A stretch of 64,000 nucleotides of DNA, taken from Singulisphaera sp. GP187. Its GTDB lineage: Bacteria; Planctomycetota; Phycisphaerae; Phycisphaerales; SM1A02. Shown piece by piece: positions 53,577-62,329 of the stretch. The position numbers and the translations under genes are program-made. Position 1 is the first letter of the stretch. Each line of letters begins with the position of its first letter. Location of the stretch: assembly GCA_945869475.1 (NCBI GenBank), contig CAMBOV010000003.1, positions 62,001-126,000 on the forward strand, given 5' to 3'. The notes under the pieces are model-generated. The model worked only from the letters and a program-made list of their open reading frames with translations, made no database searches and was not told the origin of the DNA.

Positions 53577-55397
53577 TTATTTCTTCTTGCGACTCTTGGG
53601 CGACTTCGCGGGTGACGCATCCTCTCCAAAGAGCGTTCCACTCGTCGGAGAATCGTCGGCGTGAACAGCCGTATCAGCCTGCACCTCATTTGAAGCGGTT
53701 GGCGCGCGTGCCGAAAGAATGACAACCGAGTCATCTTTTCGAAAAGGATCGGAGTCCTTCACCCGCTTACCCTCGTCGTTGAGCACCGCATCGGCCTCTT
53801 GTGTCTTTCGCTGCGCAACACGCAGAAGCGAGTCGTAGATCTGCTTGGCGGGGGTACCTGTGATCGACTCGGTCGCCTGCGCGATCTCACCGATGTAGCG
53901 CTCGAAGATGCTGCGGCGCTCACCCTCGTTTCGCATGCGCTGCCGACGCCTGACATACATGCCGAGTTTTCGCCCAACCTCCTGAAGGGCGAGCTTCATC
54001 TCTTTGCGAATCTCGTCGTAGTCCGCGATCGCCTCTTTCGATTCGCTCGTGAACGGCACCCACACACTTGCCATGTGCACCATCACGACGATCGGACCAT
54101 CTGGAAGCGATCCGCGCGATTGTGAGACTCCGTAGTTCTTCCAGCTCGTCTCAAGCACGGCCTTGAACGAGGCGCACGCGGCTTGCTGGTAGAGCAGTGG
54201 CACGCGATTGGCGAATCGAATCACCCGGATGAGTTCGTCTTTGGGCAGCTCTCCACCGAACGCAAGCCCCACTTCGATGAGAAATGGATTGCCTCGGTAG
54301 ACATCCGCGGGACGGGTGCACGCCGTGAAAAACTCAGCCTTCACTTCTTTGAGCAATCCAGAAAGCAGAGCCTTGGTGCCGATGGGAACGAGGCAATCCG
54401 TTTGAGGCGCCATGATGCGAACCTCTTGAATGGCCTTGTAAATCCCCTCTGCTTCCTTGTGCCCGATGGCTTTGACCCAGGTGCGATTCGTGATTCCTGC
54501 GCGTTCGCAGATCTCCTTCGCGACCGAGGGCGAGACGCGTGAAAACTCCTCTTGAAGAAACGATCCGATTTGTGATCGCTCCGTTCGCTCGATCATCTGG
54601 ATCAGCGTGCCGAGCTCGATCCCACGGGGATGCGGGAGGATCTCCTTTGCCTCGGGAGGAAGCTCATTCGTCCCCCGATTGAATTGGATCGTCTCGTTCG
54701 TTGGCGTGACGAACGTGAAGCGTGCGTGTGGGTTGGCGATCGCCGTTTGATCGAGATACTCGTCGACCGACTGTCGACCCGTTTGATAGCGGCCTTCAAG
54801 CTCGATCGAGACTTGCGTTCCGTGTCCATCGAGAAAGAGTCCATCATCTTCTGGATGCTCTGTCTCGCTCACCACGTCGGCGCGATTCTTCGAGGTGTCC
54901 ATCTTGAGCAGCACTTCAACGGCGGGCTTCTTCTTGTGCGTCTTCGAGATGATGAGCACCGGCTGACCCGTGGTCATGAGTCCATACATGCCTGCTGCCG
55001 AAATGCCGATCCCCTGCTGGCCTCGACTCATCTTCAATCGATGAAACTTCGAACCGTAGAGGAGCCGTCCAAAAATGTTTTCGATTTGCTTGCGAACGAT
55101 TCCTGGACCGTTGTCGCGCACCGTGACTTTGAAGCGCGTCTCACTTCGCTGGAGCAATTCAACGTAAATATCTGGAAGGATGCACGCCTCTTCACACGCA
55201 TCGAGTGCGTTGTCGACCGCTTCTTTGACCGCCGTCAGGAGTGCCTTTCGCGGATTGTCAAAGCCGAGAAGATGGCGGTTTTTCGCAAAGAATTCGCTGA
55301 CCGAGATCTCGCGCTGCTGCGAAGACATCTCCTCGGCGGTTGCTCCCTTGCGCCGAGGCGTTGACTTTGGTGGTTCGGTGTCGTGTGGGGCGTCCAT
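53577..55397 (-). CDS. top6B: DNA topoisomerase VI subunit B (ATPase)
   Basis: Top6B is the GHKL ATPase subunit. The 606-residue protein has the N-box 'KEAVDNALDACEEA' (N63), 'VRDNGPGI' (D95), 'SRGQQGIGISAAGMYG' (126-139), an H2TH-like region ('SVAKEICERAGITN'), a transducer domain with 'GNPFLIEVGLAFGG' and 'HMASVWVPFTSESKEAIADYDEI', and a charged C-terminal tail ending in 'KSPKSRKKK'. The archaeal-type BA order is kept. TAGGCT (55408-55413) lies ten bases before the ATG. The gene is divergent from ndk. Confidence 0.94.
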   Translation of the reverse strand: MDAPHDTEPPKSTPRRKGATAEEMSSQQREISVSEFFAKNRHLLGFDNPRKALLTAVKEAVDNALDACEEACILPDIYVELLQRSETRFKVTVRDNGPGIVRKQIENIFGRLLYGSKFHRLKMSRGQQGIGISAAGMYGLMTTGQPVLIISKTHKKKPAVEVLLKMDTSKNRADVVSETEHPEDDGLFLDGHGTQVSIELEGRYQTGRQSVDEYLDQTAIANPHARFTFVTPTNETIQFNRGTNELPPEAKEILPHPRGIELGTLIQMIERTERSQIGSFLQEEFSRVSPSVAKEICERAGITNRTWVKAIGHKEAEGIYKAIQEVRIMAPQTDCLVPIGTKALLSGLLKEVKAEFFTACTRPADVYRGNPFLIEVGLAFGGELPKDELIRVIRFANRVPLLYQQAACASFKAVLETSWKNYGVSQSRGSLPDGPIVVMVHMASVWVPFTSESKEAIADYDEIRKEMKLALQEVGRKLGMYVRRRQRMRNEGERRSIFERYIGEIAQATESITGTPAKQIYDSLLRVAQRKTQEADAVLNDEGKRVKDSDPFRKDDSVVILSARAPTASNEVQADTAVHADDSPTSGTLFGEDASPAKSPKSRKKK

Positions 55398-55505
55398 GCC
55401 GCTCGAAAGCCTACTCGATCATTCTCGAGCGTCCAGACGCAACCAATTGCACGGCAGATCTGTACGATCCCACCCCTCAACTTTCACATCTCTCAAAGGA
55501 ATCCT

Positions 55506-55976
55506 ATGGAAACAACGCTCATCATTCTTAAGCCAGACGCCGTTCAACGAGGGCTCATCGGCTCGATCACTTCACGTTTCGAGCAAAAAGGACTGCAAGT
55601 CGTTGGAATGAAGTTGACCAAGATCTCTGGCGCTCTCGCCGCCGAGCATTACAAGGATCATGCCTCGAAGCCGTTTTATGCGGGGCTCGTGCGATTCATG
55701 ACATCTGAACCCGTCGTCGTCTTGGCGCTGCGCGGAGTTGGCGCGATCGCCGTCTGCCGCAACCTCATGGGAGCGACCTTTGGATCGAAGGCTGCCGCTG
55801 GAACGATCCGCGGAGACTTCGGCATTTCGAACTCTTTCAACCTCGTGCATGGCTCGGATAGTGCAGAGGCAGCAACGCGTGAACTCGCGCTCTTTTTTGG
55901 CAGTGGCGAAGTGCTCGCGTACACCCGTGCTGCAGATGCGTGGGTCTACGACACGACTGGTGGCACGATCGAGTAA
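55506..55976 (+). CDS. ndk: Nucleoside diphosphate kinase
   Basis: Ndk equilibrates NTP and NDP pools. The 156-residue protein has K9 in 'LIILKPDAVQRGLIG', 'GATFGSKAAAGTIRGDFG' and the phosphorylated His H115 in 'NLVHGSDS'. AAAGGA lies five bases upstream of ATG 55506. Divergent from top6B across a ~110-base intergenic region. Confidence 0.96.
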   Translation: METTLIILKPDAVQRGLIGSITSRFEQKGLQVVGMKLTKISGALAAEHYKDHASKPFYAGLVRFMTSEPVVVLALRGVGAIAVCRNLMGATFGSKAAAGTIRGDFGISNSFNLVHGSDSAEAATRELALFFGSGEVLAYTRAADAWVYDTTGGTIE

Positions 55977-56147
55977 CGCGCAGGAGCCCCTTTTTTTAAA
56001 CGGATTCTCACGCTTTGCCCTCGCGCGCCTCACGGATGCCGAGTGGGCTGTTGTTGTTTTTTGTGGCACCGAATTTGCTCTGGATTCATAGAACGCCCCT
56101 CGCGGGTCGTGCGTATGTACAGGCACGTCGTTTGTCGGAAGGAACCT

Positions 56148-57215
56148 ATGACCAAATCAGAATTGAAAACCCAATCGAAATCGAGTGTGGTGCATGAACT
56201 GCGTGAGCTCAAGGTTCGCCGTTCTGCCGACTCAATCAGTTTTGGCACGACCAGAATGCCCGCGGGCAGCTTCACTCCTTTAGAGAGGAGCATCCTTGAT
56301 TCACTGCACACAGAAGTTGTTGATTTCATCGACAACCCCGAGTTTTACAGGGCAGGTGCGCGCCGTCGAATCTTCGATGAGGCGCTTCCAATCGCGAAGC
56401 CTGATACAAAGTGGTACGCCCCCTTGCTCGACGAGCGTCGTGTGCGAACATCGACGGCGACGATGGCGCGTCCAGCCAAATCGATGGTGCTGACGGCCGC
56501 GCAAGAGCGGGTCTTGTTCGCGCAATTGAATTACGCACGGTCACGCGTGGCACGGTTGCAAACGCAGTCGCATCAATCGGGCTGGACGACTGCTCGAGCG
56601 AGAGAGATTCTGCGTTGGCATCGGGTGAGCGACGAGGTGCGAAAGCAGTTGGCTGAAACGAACCTCGCGCTTGTGCTGGCGATGGCGAAGCGCGTTCGTT
56701 CGGCCGATCTCGACTTCGGCGATCTCATGAGCGAGGGAAACATGGCGCTCATGCGCTCAGTCGATAAGTTTGATTTCAGTCGCGGCTTCAAGTTCTCAAC
56801 ATACGCGTGTCGCGCGATTCTCAAGGCGTACAGCCGTCTGGGACTGAAGGCGCAGAAGTATCGCAAGCACTTTCCAGTCGAATTCGACCCCGCGCTCGAG
56901 CGCGGCGACCACGTCGGCGCAGTGCGTGCCGCGCGCCAGACCGAGGATGTGGCAGAGGTCAAGACGCTCTTCGATTCGAATCGCGCGGGTCTTTCCGAAC
57001 TCGAACGCACCGTGATCTTTCACCGCTACGGCCTCGACCGACCGGTGCATGCCGCGCCAATGACGCTTGAAAAGGTTGGCGTGATGGTTGGCGTCACGAA
57101 AGAACGCGTACGCCAGATTCAGAACAAGGCGCTCGAAAAGATTCGACGAGCACTTGTCTGCCTAAATCCTGCGGCGGCCGAGAGGCTTCCGACGATCAAC
57201 GGATCACGGAACTAA
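56148..57215 (+). CDS. Sigma-70 family RNA polymerase sigma factor
   Basis: The 355-residue sigma factor has a core of region 2 ('RKQLAETNLALVLAMAKRVRSADLDFGDLMSEGNMALMRSVDKFDFSRGFKFSTYA') and region 4 ('LSELERTVIFHRYGL', 'LEKVGVMVGVTKERVRQIQNKALEKIRRAL'). The N-terminal ~150 residues are atypical, not the acidic region 1.1 of RpoD, and region 3 is short. This fits an alternative sigma of the RpoD/RpoS-related groups found in Planctomycetota. AAGGA sits four bases before ATG 56148. The 3' end overlaps the convergent MFS gene by 20 bases. Confidence 0.85.
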   Translation: MTKSELKTQSKSSVVHELRELKVRRSADSISFGTTRMPAGSFTPLERSILDSLHTEVVDFIDNPEFYRAGARRRIFDEALPIAKPDTKWYAPLLDERRVRTSTATMARPAKSMVLTAAQERVLFAQLNYARSRVARLQTQSHQSGWTTARAREILRWHRVSDEVRKQLAETNLALVLAMAKRVRSADLDFGDLMSEGNMALMRSVDKFDFSRGFKFSTYACRAILKAYSRLGLKAQKYRKHFPVEFDPALERGDHVGAVRAARQTEDVAEVKTLFDSNRAGLSELERTVIFHRYGLDRPVHAAPMTLEKVGVMVGVTKERVRQIQNKALEKIRRALVCLNPAAAERLPTINGSRN

Positions 57216-58416
57216 CACCCACACATCCCGCGAGCTGCGCCTTGCGGCGCGCGATGTGAAGTGCGATCCCCGTGATGATCGTGGTCACGAGATGGAATCC
57301 CGCAAAGACCAACAGCACCGACGCGTAATCGCTGTAGGTGGGATCGCTCCCACCAAGAGTTGAGAGAAGCACCAGAGACAGCAATGTGCCGCTGAGAAAT
57401 CCCAGATCTCCCGCGCCCCGGAAGGCCCCCAATGCCATCGTTGTCGACCCACACCCCGTGACCAAAGCGATCGAACTTGAGAAGAGGGCGCTTGCCGAGA
57501 GACCGATGACGATCATCACGCAACCAAGTGGGAAGGCCTGATTTCCAACGACGGCAAGGAGTGCGAAGGCTGCCGCATAGGCGATCCCCGCAGCGATCCG
57601 AACGCGCAAACTGCCGATCCGATCGCACAACCATCCTGCTGGACCAGTGCCCAGCGCCATCAGCAAGAGTGGAAGTCCTACGAGCACTCCGCGTTCCATC
57701 GCTGAATAGTTCAACACCTGCGCCAAAGCGATCGGAAGAGTTCCAGTGATGAGTCCACCGCTCGCGCGATCTGAAAAGGTCATCGCGAGTGAGGGCCAGA
57801 GCGGATCGTTGCTGGTTGAGGTGGCCGCCGGCTTGAGTTCAACCTTGGATTCTAGACTGGCTTCACCAACGATCGTGCGTCCAATGCGCGGCACCAGAAC
57901 TGCCACGAGCAAACTCAACACGGCCGATGCTCCGAAGAGCCAGACCGATGCGAGGCTCCCATCCGTTTGGCGGACCACAAATCCGCCCAACATCGCGCCG
58001 AGCCCGAGCCCAAGCAGCAAGGGAGTCGATGCCAAACCGAGCCCTGTCGCGACGTGACCGCGAGCCGATTGGCGCACGAGTTCAAAGAGCGCTGCAAAGA
58101 CAATGACGTCGGTCACCCCCTCGAGCGCACGAATCATGAGCGTCCATCCCAGTCCCATCGGACACGCCATCGCTGCGAGAAGGAGTGCGTCGGCGACTGA
58201 ACCCCAGACAACAAACTGCACCGACCGCTCTTTCGCACGCCCGAGCCACAGCAACGGGATGGCCACGAGCGCCCCGAGCAGGTTGATTCCGTTGAAGATC
58301 TGAGCGGCGCTTGGGGTTGCGCCATACCGGTCGATGAACAACTCTTTCACCACTGGGGCAGCCATTGTGTCGGGCATCGCCGAGAGCAGAATCAGGATGA
58401 AGAGCATCGCGCGCAC
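57196..58416 (-). CDS. Major facilitator superfamily transporter
   Basis: The protein of about 406 residues has twelve predicted transmembrane helices, with '[47 protein letters not shown]' region at the N-terminus (helix 1-2), '[17 protein letters not shown]' as the second-half motif A, and a Gly/Leu-rich helix 5 '[19 protein letters not shown]'. The substrate is not predictable. GTG 58416 is preferred because TAGGCT (58424-58429) ends seven bases upstream; ATG 58407 is the alternative. Confidence 0.82.
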   Translation of the reverse strand: MRAMLFILILLSAMPDTMAAPVVKELFIDRYGATPSAAQIFNGINLLGALVAIPLLWLGRAKERSVQFVVWGSVADALLLAAMACPMGLGWTLMIRALEGVTDVIVFAALFELVRQSARGHVATGLGLASTPLLLGLGLGAMLGGFVVRQTDGSLASVWLFGASAVLSLLVAVLVPRIGRTIVGEASLESKVELKPAATSTSNDPLWPSLAMTFSDRASGGLITGTLPIALAQVLNYSAMERGVLVGLPLLLMALGTGPAGWLCDRIGSLRVRIAAGIAYAAAFALLAVVGNQAFPLGCVMIVIGLSASALFSSSIALVTGCGSTTMALGAFRGAGDLGFLSGTLLSLVLLSTLGGSDPTYSDYASVLLVFAGFHLVTTIITGIALHIARRKAQLAGCVGVSSVIR

Positions 58417-58471
58417 CTCTTCGAGCCTAGTCCACGATGAACCTACGTGCAGTTGTTTACACTTGCCAAGT

Positions 58472-59182
58472 ATGTCGCAATCCAAAGTGTTTTCGAACTG
58501 TGATGAGGCGCTGCGGGGACTTGTGCGCGATGGCCAATTGATCGCTGTCGGTGGATTTGGACTCTGTGGAATCCCTGAGAATCTCATCGTGGCACTGCGA
58601 GCGAGCGGAGCGAAAAACTTGACCGTCGCAAGCAACAATGCTGGAGTCGATGACTGGGGTCTTGGACTCTTGTTGCAGACACGCCAGATCAGCCGGATGA
58701 TCTCGAGTTACGTCGGCGAAAACGCCGAATTTGAACGGCAATACATGGCGGGCGAGTTGGAACTCGAATTCACACCCCAGGGAACCTTGGCCGAGCGGTT
58801 ACGGGCCGGCGGGGCTGGCATCCCAGCCTTTTACACTCGCACCGGCGTTGGAACGGTCGTTGCCGAGGGCAAGCCCCACGAGGTTTTCGATGGCGAAACG
58901 TATGTCCTTGAGCGAGCAATTTGCGCTGATGTCGCGCTCGTGAAAGCCTGGAAGGGTGATCGCTTTGGCAATCTCATCTTTCGCAAGACCGCCCGCAACT
59001 TCAATCCGATGGTCGCCACCTGCGGCAAGGTTTGCGTCGCAGAAGTCGAAGAACTGGTTGAAACAGGCGAACTCGACGGCGACCAGATTCACACCCCTGG
59101 AATCTTTGTCGATCGCATCGTGCAAACACTCTCGGTGAAGCGAATAGAACAGCGAACGGTGCGTAGCCGTAGCGTGTTATAG
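58472..59182 (+). CDS. scoA: 3-oxoacid CoA-transferase subunit A
   Basis: ScoA is the alpha subunit of succinyl-CoA:3-ketoacid CoA transferase. The 236-residue protein has '[19 protein letters not shown]', '[19 protein letters not shown]', '[21 protein letters not shown]' and the C-terminal '[22 protein letters not shown]'. It is full length. The catalytic beta subunit (ScoB) usually follows directly but is absent here, so this gene is an orphan within the window. TACACT (58458-58463) ends eight bases before the ATG. Confidence 0.92.
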   Translation: MSQSKVFSNCDEALRGLVRDGQLIAVGGFGLCGIPENLIVALRASGAKNLTVASNNAGVDDWGLGLLLQTRQISRMISSYVGENAEFERQYMAGELELEFTPQGTLAERLRAGGAGIPAFYTRTGVGTVVAEGKPHEVFDGETYVLERAICADVALVKAWKGDRFGNLIFRKTARNFNPMVATCGKVCVAEVEELVETGELDGDQIHTPGIFVDRIVQTLSVKRIEQRTVRSRSVL

Positions 59183-59336
59183 GACTCTCTCGCGCTTCGC
59201 CAGCCAGCATTTTTCGGATCGCACAACCGTCTGAACGCGGATCAAAAAGCCTTAATCACGCCAGAAAATTCTGCCATAAAACAAGAGACGCGGCGTTCAC
59301 CCCTGCTTCTCATCTCTTCTCAAAAGGAAATCATCT

Positions 59337-60677
59337 ATGACACGACCTTCGTTCCTCTGTGCTGCGCTCGTTACTGCCTGCCTCAGCATCTTCTGCTGCG
59401 CGAGCCCATCGCATGCGCAGATGGGACTGCAAGCTGGATTCGTCGAGGCCTTTCGCCCCGACTACCTCAAGCGTGACATGACGCTCTTTGTTGACTACCT
59501 CGCCCTCGAGGAGTGGCAGCAACCAACCGTGGAGAGCTTGCTGAGTGACTACACCAGCGACTTCATGGTCGGTGTCGACGGATTGCGAGACCAGATGAAG
59601 GGAATGAAAGATCAGATTCTCAGCGCTGGCGAGCAGGGTGCCATTGCGGTGATCATGAAACCCATCAGCGAATGGTCGAGCGAGAAGGCGCGACTCAAGC
59701 AACGGTTCATCGACAATCTGCGATCTGTGCTCAGCGAAGAACAGCAGGCGCGCTGGCCACAACTTGAGCGGGCGATGCGCCGCGAGAAAGAACTTCCACA
59801 GGGTGTGCTGAGCGGCGAGAGCGTCGATCTTCGCCAAATCTCACGCGATACTGAGGTTCCTCCTGACCTCATGCTCGCTGCGAAAGAGGCACTCGAACAG
59901 TACGAAGTTGCACTCGACTTTGCACTCGTAGCGCGCTCGTCGCAGATGGCTGCATCCCAAGAAAAGATCAAGGACGCGCTCGTCGCACAGGACTACGCGG
60001 CCGGAATCAAGCAGATCGAATTGATTGTCGCAACGCGCGTCGCACTTCGCGACTTGCAAGAGCAGTCGATCGAACTGCTCGCCACTGCGTACGGCAGTGA
60101 GTGGGGAGCGCGCTTTCGAGAACGGGCGCTTTCTGCGGCATTTCCGTCGGTCTATCGACCAAGTCCGATGATTCCATACTTTGCTGCTGCGCGAGAATTG
60201 CCGGGTCTCTCGGCTGGACAAATCGAACAATTGCTCGCGCTCGAAGTCTCCTACCTCGTGCAGTATCGCAATCTTGAAGGACGCCTCGCCGCAGCGCACC
60301 GAATCGAGGAGCCCAAGAAGCAGAGTGCAGAGACTCGACGCCGGATGGATCAGGGAACTTCCAATGCAATCAAGCCGCAGATCGATCCGTACAAGGCCCT
60401 TCACGAAGAGCGCGATGCGCTGAACGAGAAGGCGCGCGCCGACATCGCAGCGATCGTCGGACCGGAGTTGGCGTTGCATCTTCCAGGCGCCGCGAAGCTC
60501 GCAAGCGATTCGATGCGACCGATGACGCCAGGCAAGGCTGAGAGTGACACCCCGACGCTGAACTCTGGTGCCGCACCAACAAGTGGCGATGAGAAGGGCG
60601 GCAAGCGACCAGTCTCGCGACAAGGCAGTGGAAGAGAGGGCGCACCTGCCGGTGGAGTTCCTCAAGGTATTGAGTAA
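59337..60677 (+). CDS. Exported helical protein at the head of the secretion operon
   Basis: The 446-residue protein has a signal peptide (cleavage near '..PSHA-QM', residue 27). A long, mostly helical mature part shows repeated patterns of 'LS..Q...' type ('ALEEWQQPTVESLLSDY', 'VLSEEQQARWPQLERAMRREKEL', 'GLSAGQIEQLLALEVSYLVQYR'), recalling periplasmic Spy/CpxP-like LTxxQ repeats. The tail is low complexity and Gly/Pro-rich. AAAAGGAAA precedes ATG 59337. It ends three bases before gspE, so it belongs to the secretion unit. No family assignment is secure. Confidence 0.65.
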   Translation: MTRPSFLCAALVTACLSIFCCASPSHAQMGLQAGFVEAFRPDYLKRDMTLFVDYLALEEWQQPTVESLLSDYTSDFMVGVDGLRDQMKGMKDQILSAGEQGAIAVIMKPISEWSSEKARLKQRFIDNLRSVLSEEQQARWPQLERAMRREKELPQGVLSGESVDLRQISRDTEVPPDLMLAAKEALEQYEVALDFALVARSSQMAASQEKIKDALVAQDYAAGIKQIELIVATRVALRDLQEQSIELLATAYGSEWGARFRERALSAAFPSVYRPSPMIPYFAAARELPGLSAGQIEQLLALEVSYLVQYRNLEGRLAAAHRIEEPKKQSAETRRRMDQGTSNAIKPQIDPYKALHEERDALNEKARADIAAIVGPELALHLPGAAKLASDSMRPMTPGKAESDTPTLNSGAAPTSGDEKGGKRPVSRQGSGREGAPAGGVPQGIE

Positions 60678-60680
60678 ACA

Positions 60681-62321
60681 ATGACTCCAACTGGTCAACT
60701 TCACATCGGAGCCAAAGCGACCGACCTCACTCCGGCAACCGCTGAGTCAGAGGCCGCACGAATTCGCGAGCGCTGTCGCATTCTTGGCATCACCTGGCTC
60801 GAGAAGCCTCCCGAGACCGATCCAGTTGCGATCGCGCTTCTCACCCCGGAAGTTGCTGTGCGCGTGCGCGCCGTGCCGCTGCGCATTGAACGAGGACGAC
60901 TGATCGTTGCGATGTTCAATCCGCTTGATGTTGGGGCATCGGACGAGATTGCAACGATCGCACGAATGCCCGTCAGTCGCATGGGGGTCGAAGCAGATGC
61001 CTTTGGCGAACTGATGCGCCGCGCGTACGGAACGACCGCGGCGAAAATCGCCGAGTCTCTCGGGGGCAGCAGCGAATCATCGAGCGATGAAACTGAACAC
61101 AATGTCGACGCAATCGAGGCAGCAGATGTGCACCGGATGGCTGAACAGCCCACGCTGATCAACCTTGTGAATCTCTTCATCCTCGAGGCGATTCAAGGGC
61201 GTGCGAGCGATATCCATATCGAGCCGTTCGAGAACGAGCTCAAGATCAAGTATCGCGTCGACGGCGTGCTCATCGAACAGCCCCCACCACCAAAGCACTT
61301 GCAAGCTGCGCTCATCGGACGCGTGAAGATCATGGCGATGATGAACATCGCCGAGCGATACGTGCCACAGGATGGACACATCACCCTTCGCTTCGAGGGC
61401 CGCAAGGTCGACTTGCGAGTCTCAACGGTGCCAACGATCTACGGCGAGAGCGTCGTCATGCGAATTCTCGACAAGAGCAGTCTTCCGCTCGACTTGCAAA
61501 GTCTTGGGATGAGCAAAGCCCACCGTGACACGATGGATCGATTGGTCGAGAAACCCCACGGGCTGCTGTTAGTGACTGGTCCCACCGGATCTGGAAAAAC
61601 CACGACGCTTTACGCGGCGCTGAGCAAACTCTACGACCCACGCAAGAAGATCATCACTATTGAGGATCCTGTCGAATACGAACTCAACGGAGTCAATCAG
61701 ATTCCGGTCAATCCCAAGCGTGGATTGACCTTCTCGATTGGACTGCGCGCGATCCTGCGCCAGGACCCCGACGTGGTTCTCGTGGGTGAGATTCGTGACA
61801 ACGAGACGGTCGATATCGCGATTCGATCTGCACTGACTGGGCATCTCATTCTCTCGACACTGCATACCAACGATGCAATCTCGAGCATCGGACGGCTTGT
61901 CGACATGGGCGCTGAGCCCTTTCTCGTCGCGAGCGTTCTTGAGGGTCTGCTCGCGCAGCGCCTTGGTCGACGCCTCTGCTCGCTCTGCAAGAAGCAAGTG
62001 TCGCTCAGTGAAGAGACGAAGTCGCGATTGACGCCATCCGAAATCGAGGCGTTCGGCGGCGGCGAGTGGAAGGCTGTCGGTTGTGACGAGTGCAAGAAGT
62101 CTGGATTCCGTTCTCGCCTTGGATTCTTCGAGCTCGTGCGAATGAATTCGTCTCTGCGACAAGGAATCACAAAGCGCCTCTCGATCTCCGATCTCAAAGA
62201 GCTCTTGGATGGCGACTTCTTGAACATGCGGCAGGATGGAATGATCAAGGCGCAGACGGGCGCGACCACCGTCTCTGAAGTTCTTCGCGCGACGCAGGAT
62301 GTTGACGACACGCGGCATTGA
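60681..62321 (+). CDS. gspE: Type II secretion / type IV pilus assembly ATPase (GspE/PilB)
   Basis: The 546-residue assembly ATPase has an N-terminal GspE-N domain ('CRILGITWLEKPPETDPVAIALLTPEVAVRVRAVPLRIERGRL'), 'GRASDIHIEP', Walker A 'GPTGSGKTT' (from ~300), the Asp box 'TIEDPVEYE', Walker B 'DPDVVLVGEIRD', the His box 'LSTLHTNDA', and a tetracysteine zinc site ('CSLCKKQ', 'CDECKKSG'). It powers pseudopilus assembly at the inner membrane. It overlaps or nearly abuts gspF. Confidence 0.94.
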   Translation: MTPTGQLHIGAKATDLTPATAESEAARIRERCRILGITWLEKPPETDPVAIALLTPEVAVRVRAVPLRIERGRLIVAMFNPLDVGASDEIATIARMPVSRMGVEADAFGELMRRAYGTTAAKIAESLGGSSESSSDETEHNVDAIEAADVHRMAEQPTLINLVNLFILEAIQGRASDIHIEPFENELKIKYRVDGVLIEQPPPPKHLQAALIGRVKIMAMMNIAERYVPQDGHITLRFEGRKVDLRVSTVPTIYGESVVMRILDKSSLPLDLQSLGMSKAHRDTMDRLVEKPHGLLLVTGPTGSGKTTTLYAALSKLYDPRKKIITIEDPVEYELNGVNQIPVNPKRGLTFSIGLRAILRQDPDVVLVGEIRDNETVDIAIRSALTGHLILSTLHTNDAISSIGRLVDMGAEPFLVASVLEGLLAQRLGRRLCSLCKKQVSLSEETKSRLTPSEIEAFGGGEWKAVGCDECKKSGFRSRLGFFELVRMNSSLRQGITKRLSISDLKELLDGDFLNMRQDGMIKAQTGATTVSEVLRATQDVDDTRH

Positions 62322-62329
62322 GTACCCCG

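Noticed and set aside
55977-56147. Possible RNA gene in the gap between ndk and the sigma factor
   Set aside because: No tRNA cloverleaf, no strong hairpin and no clear promoter were found; only short T-runs are visible.
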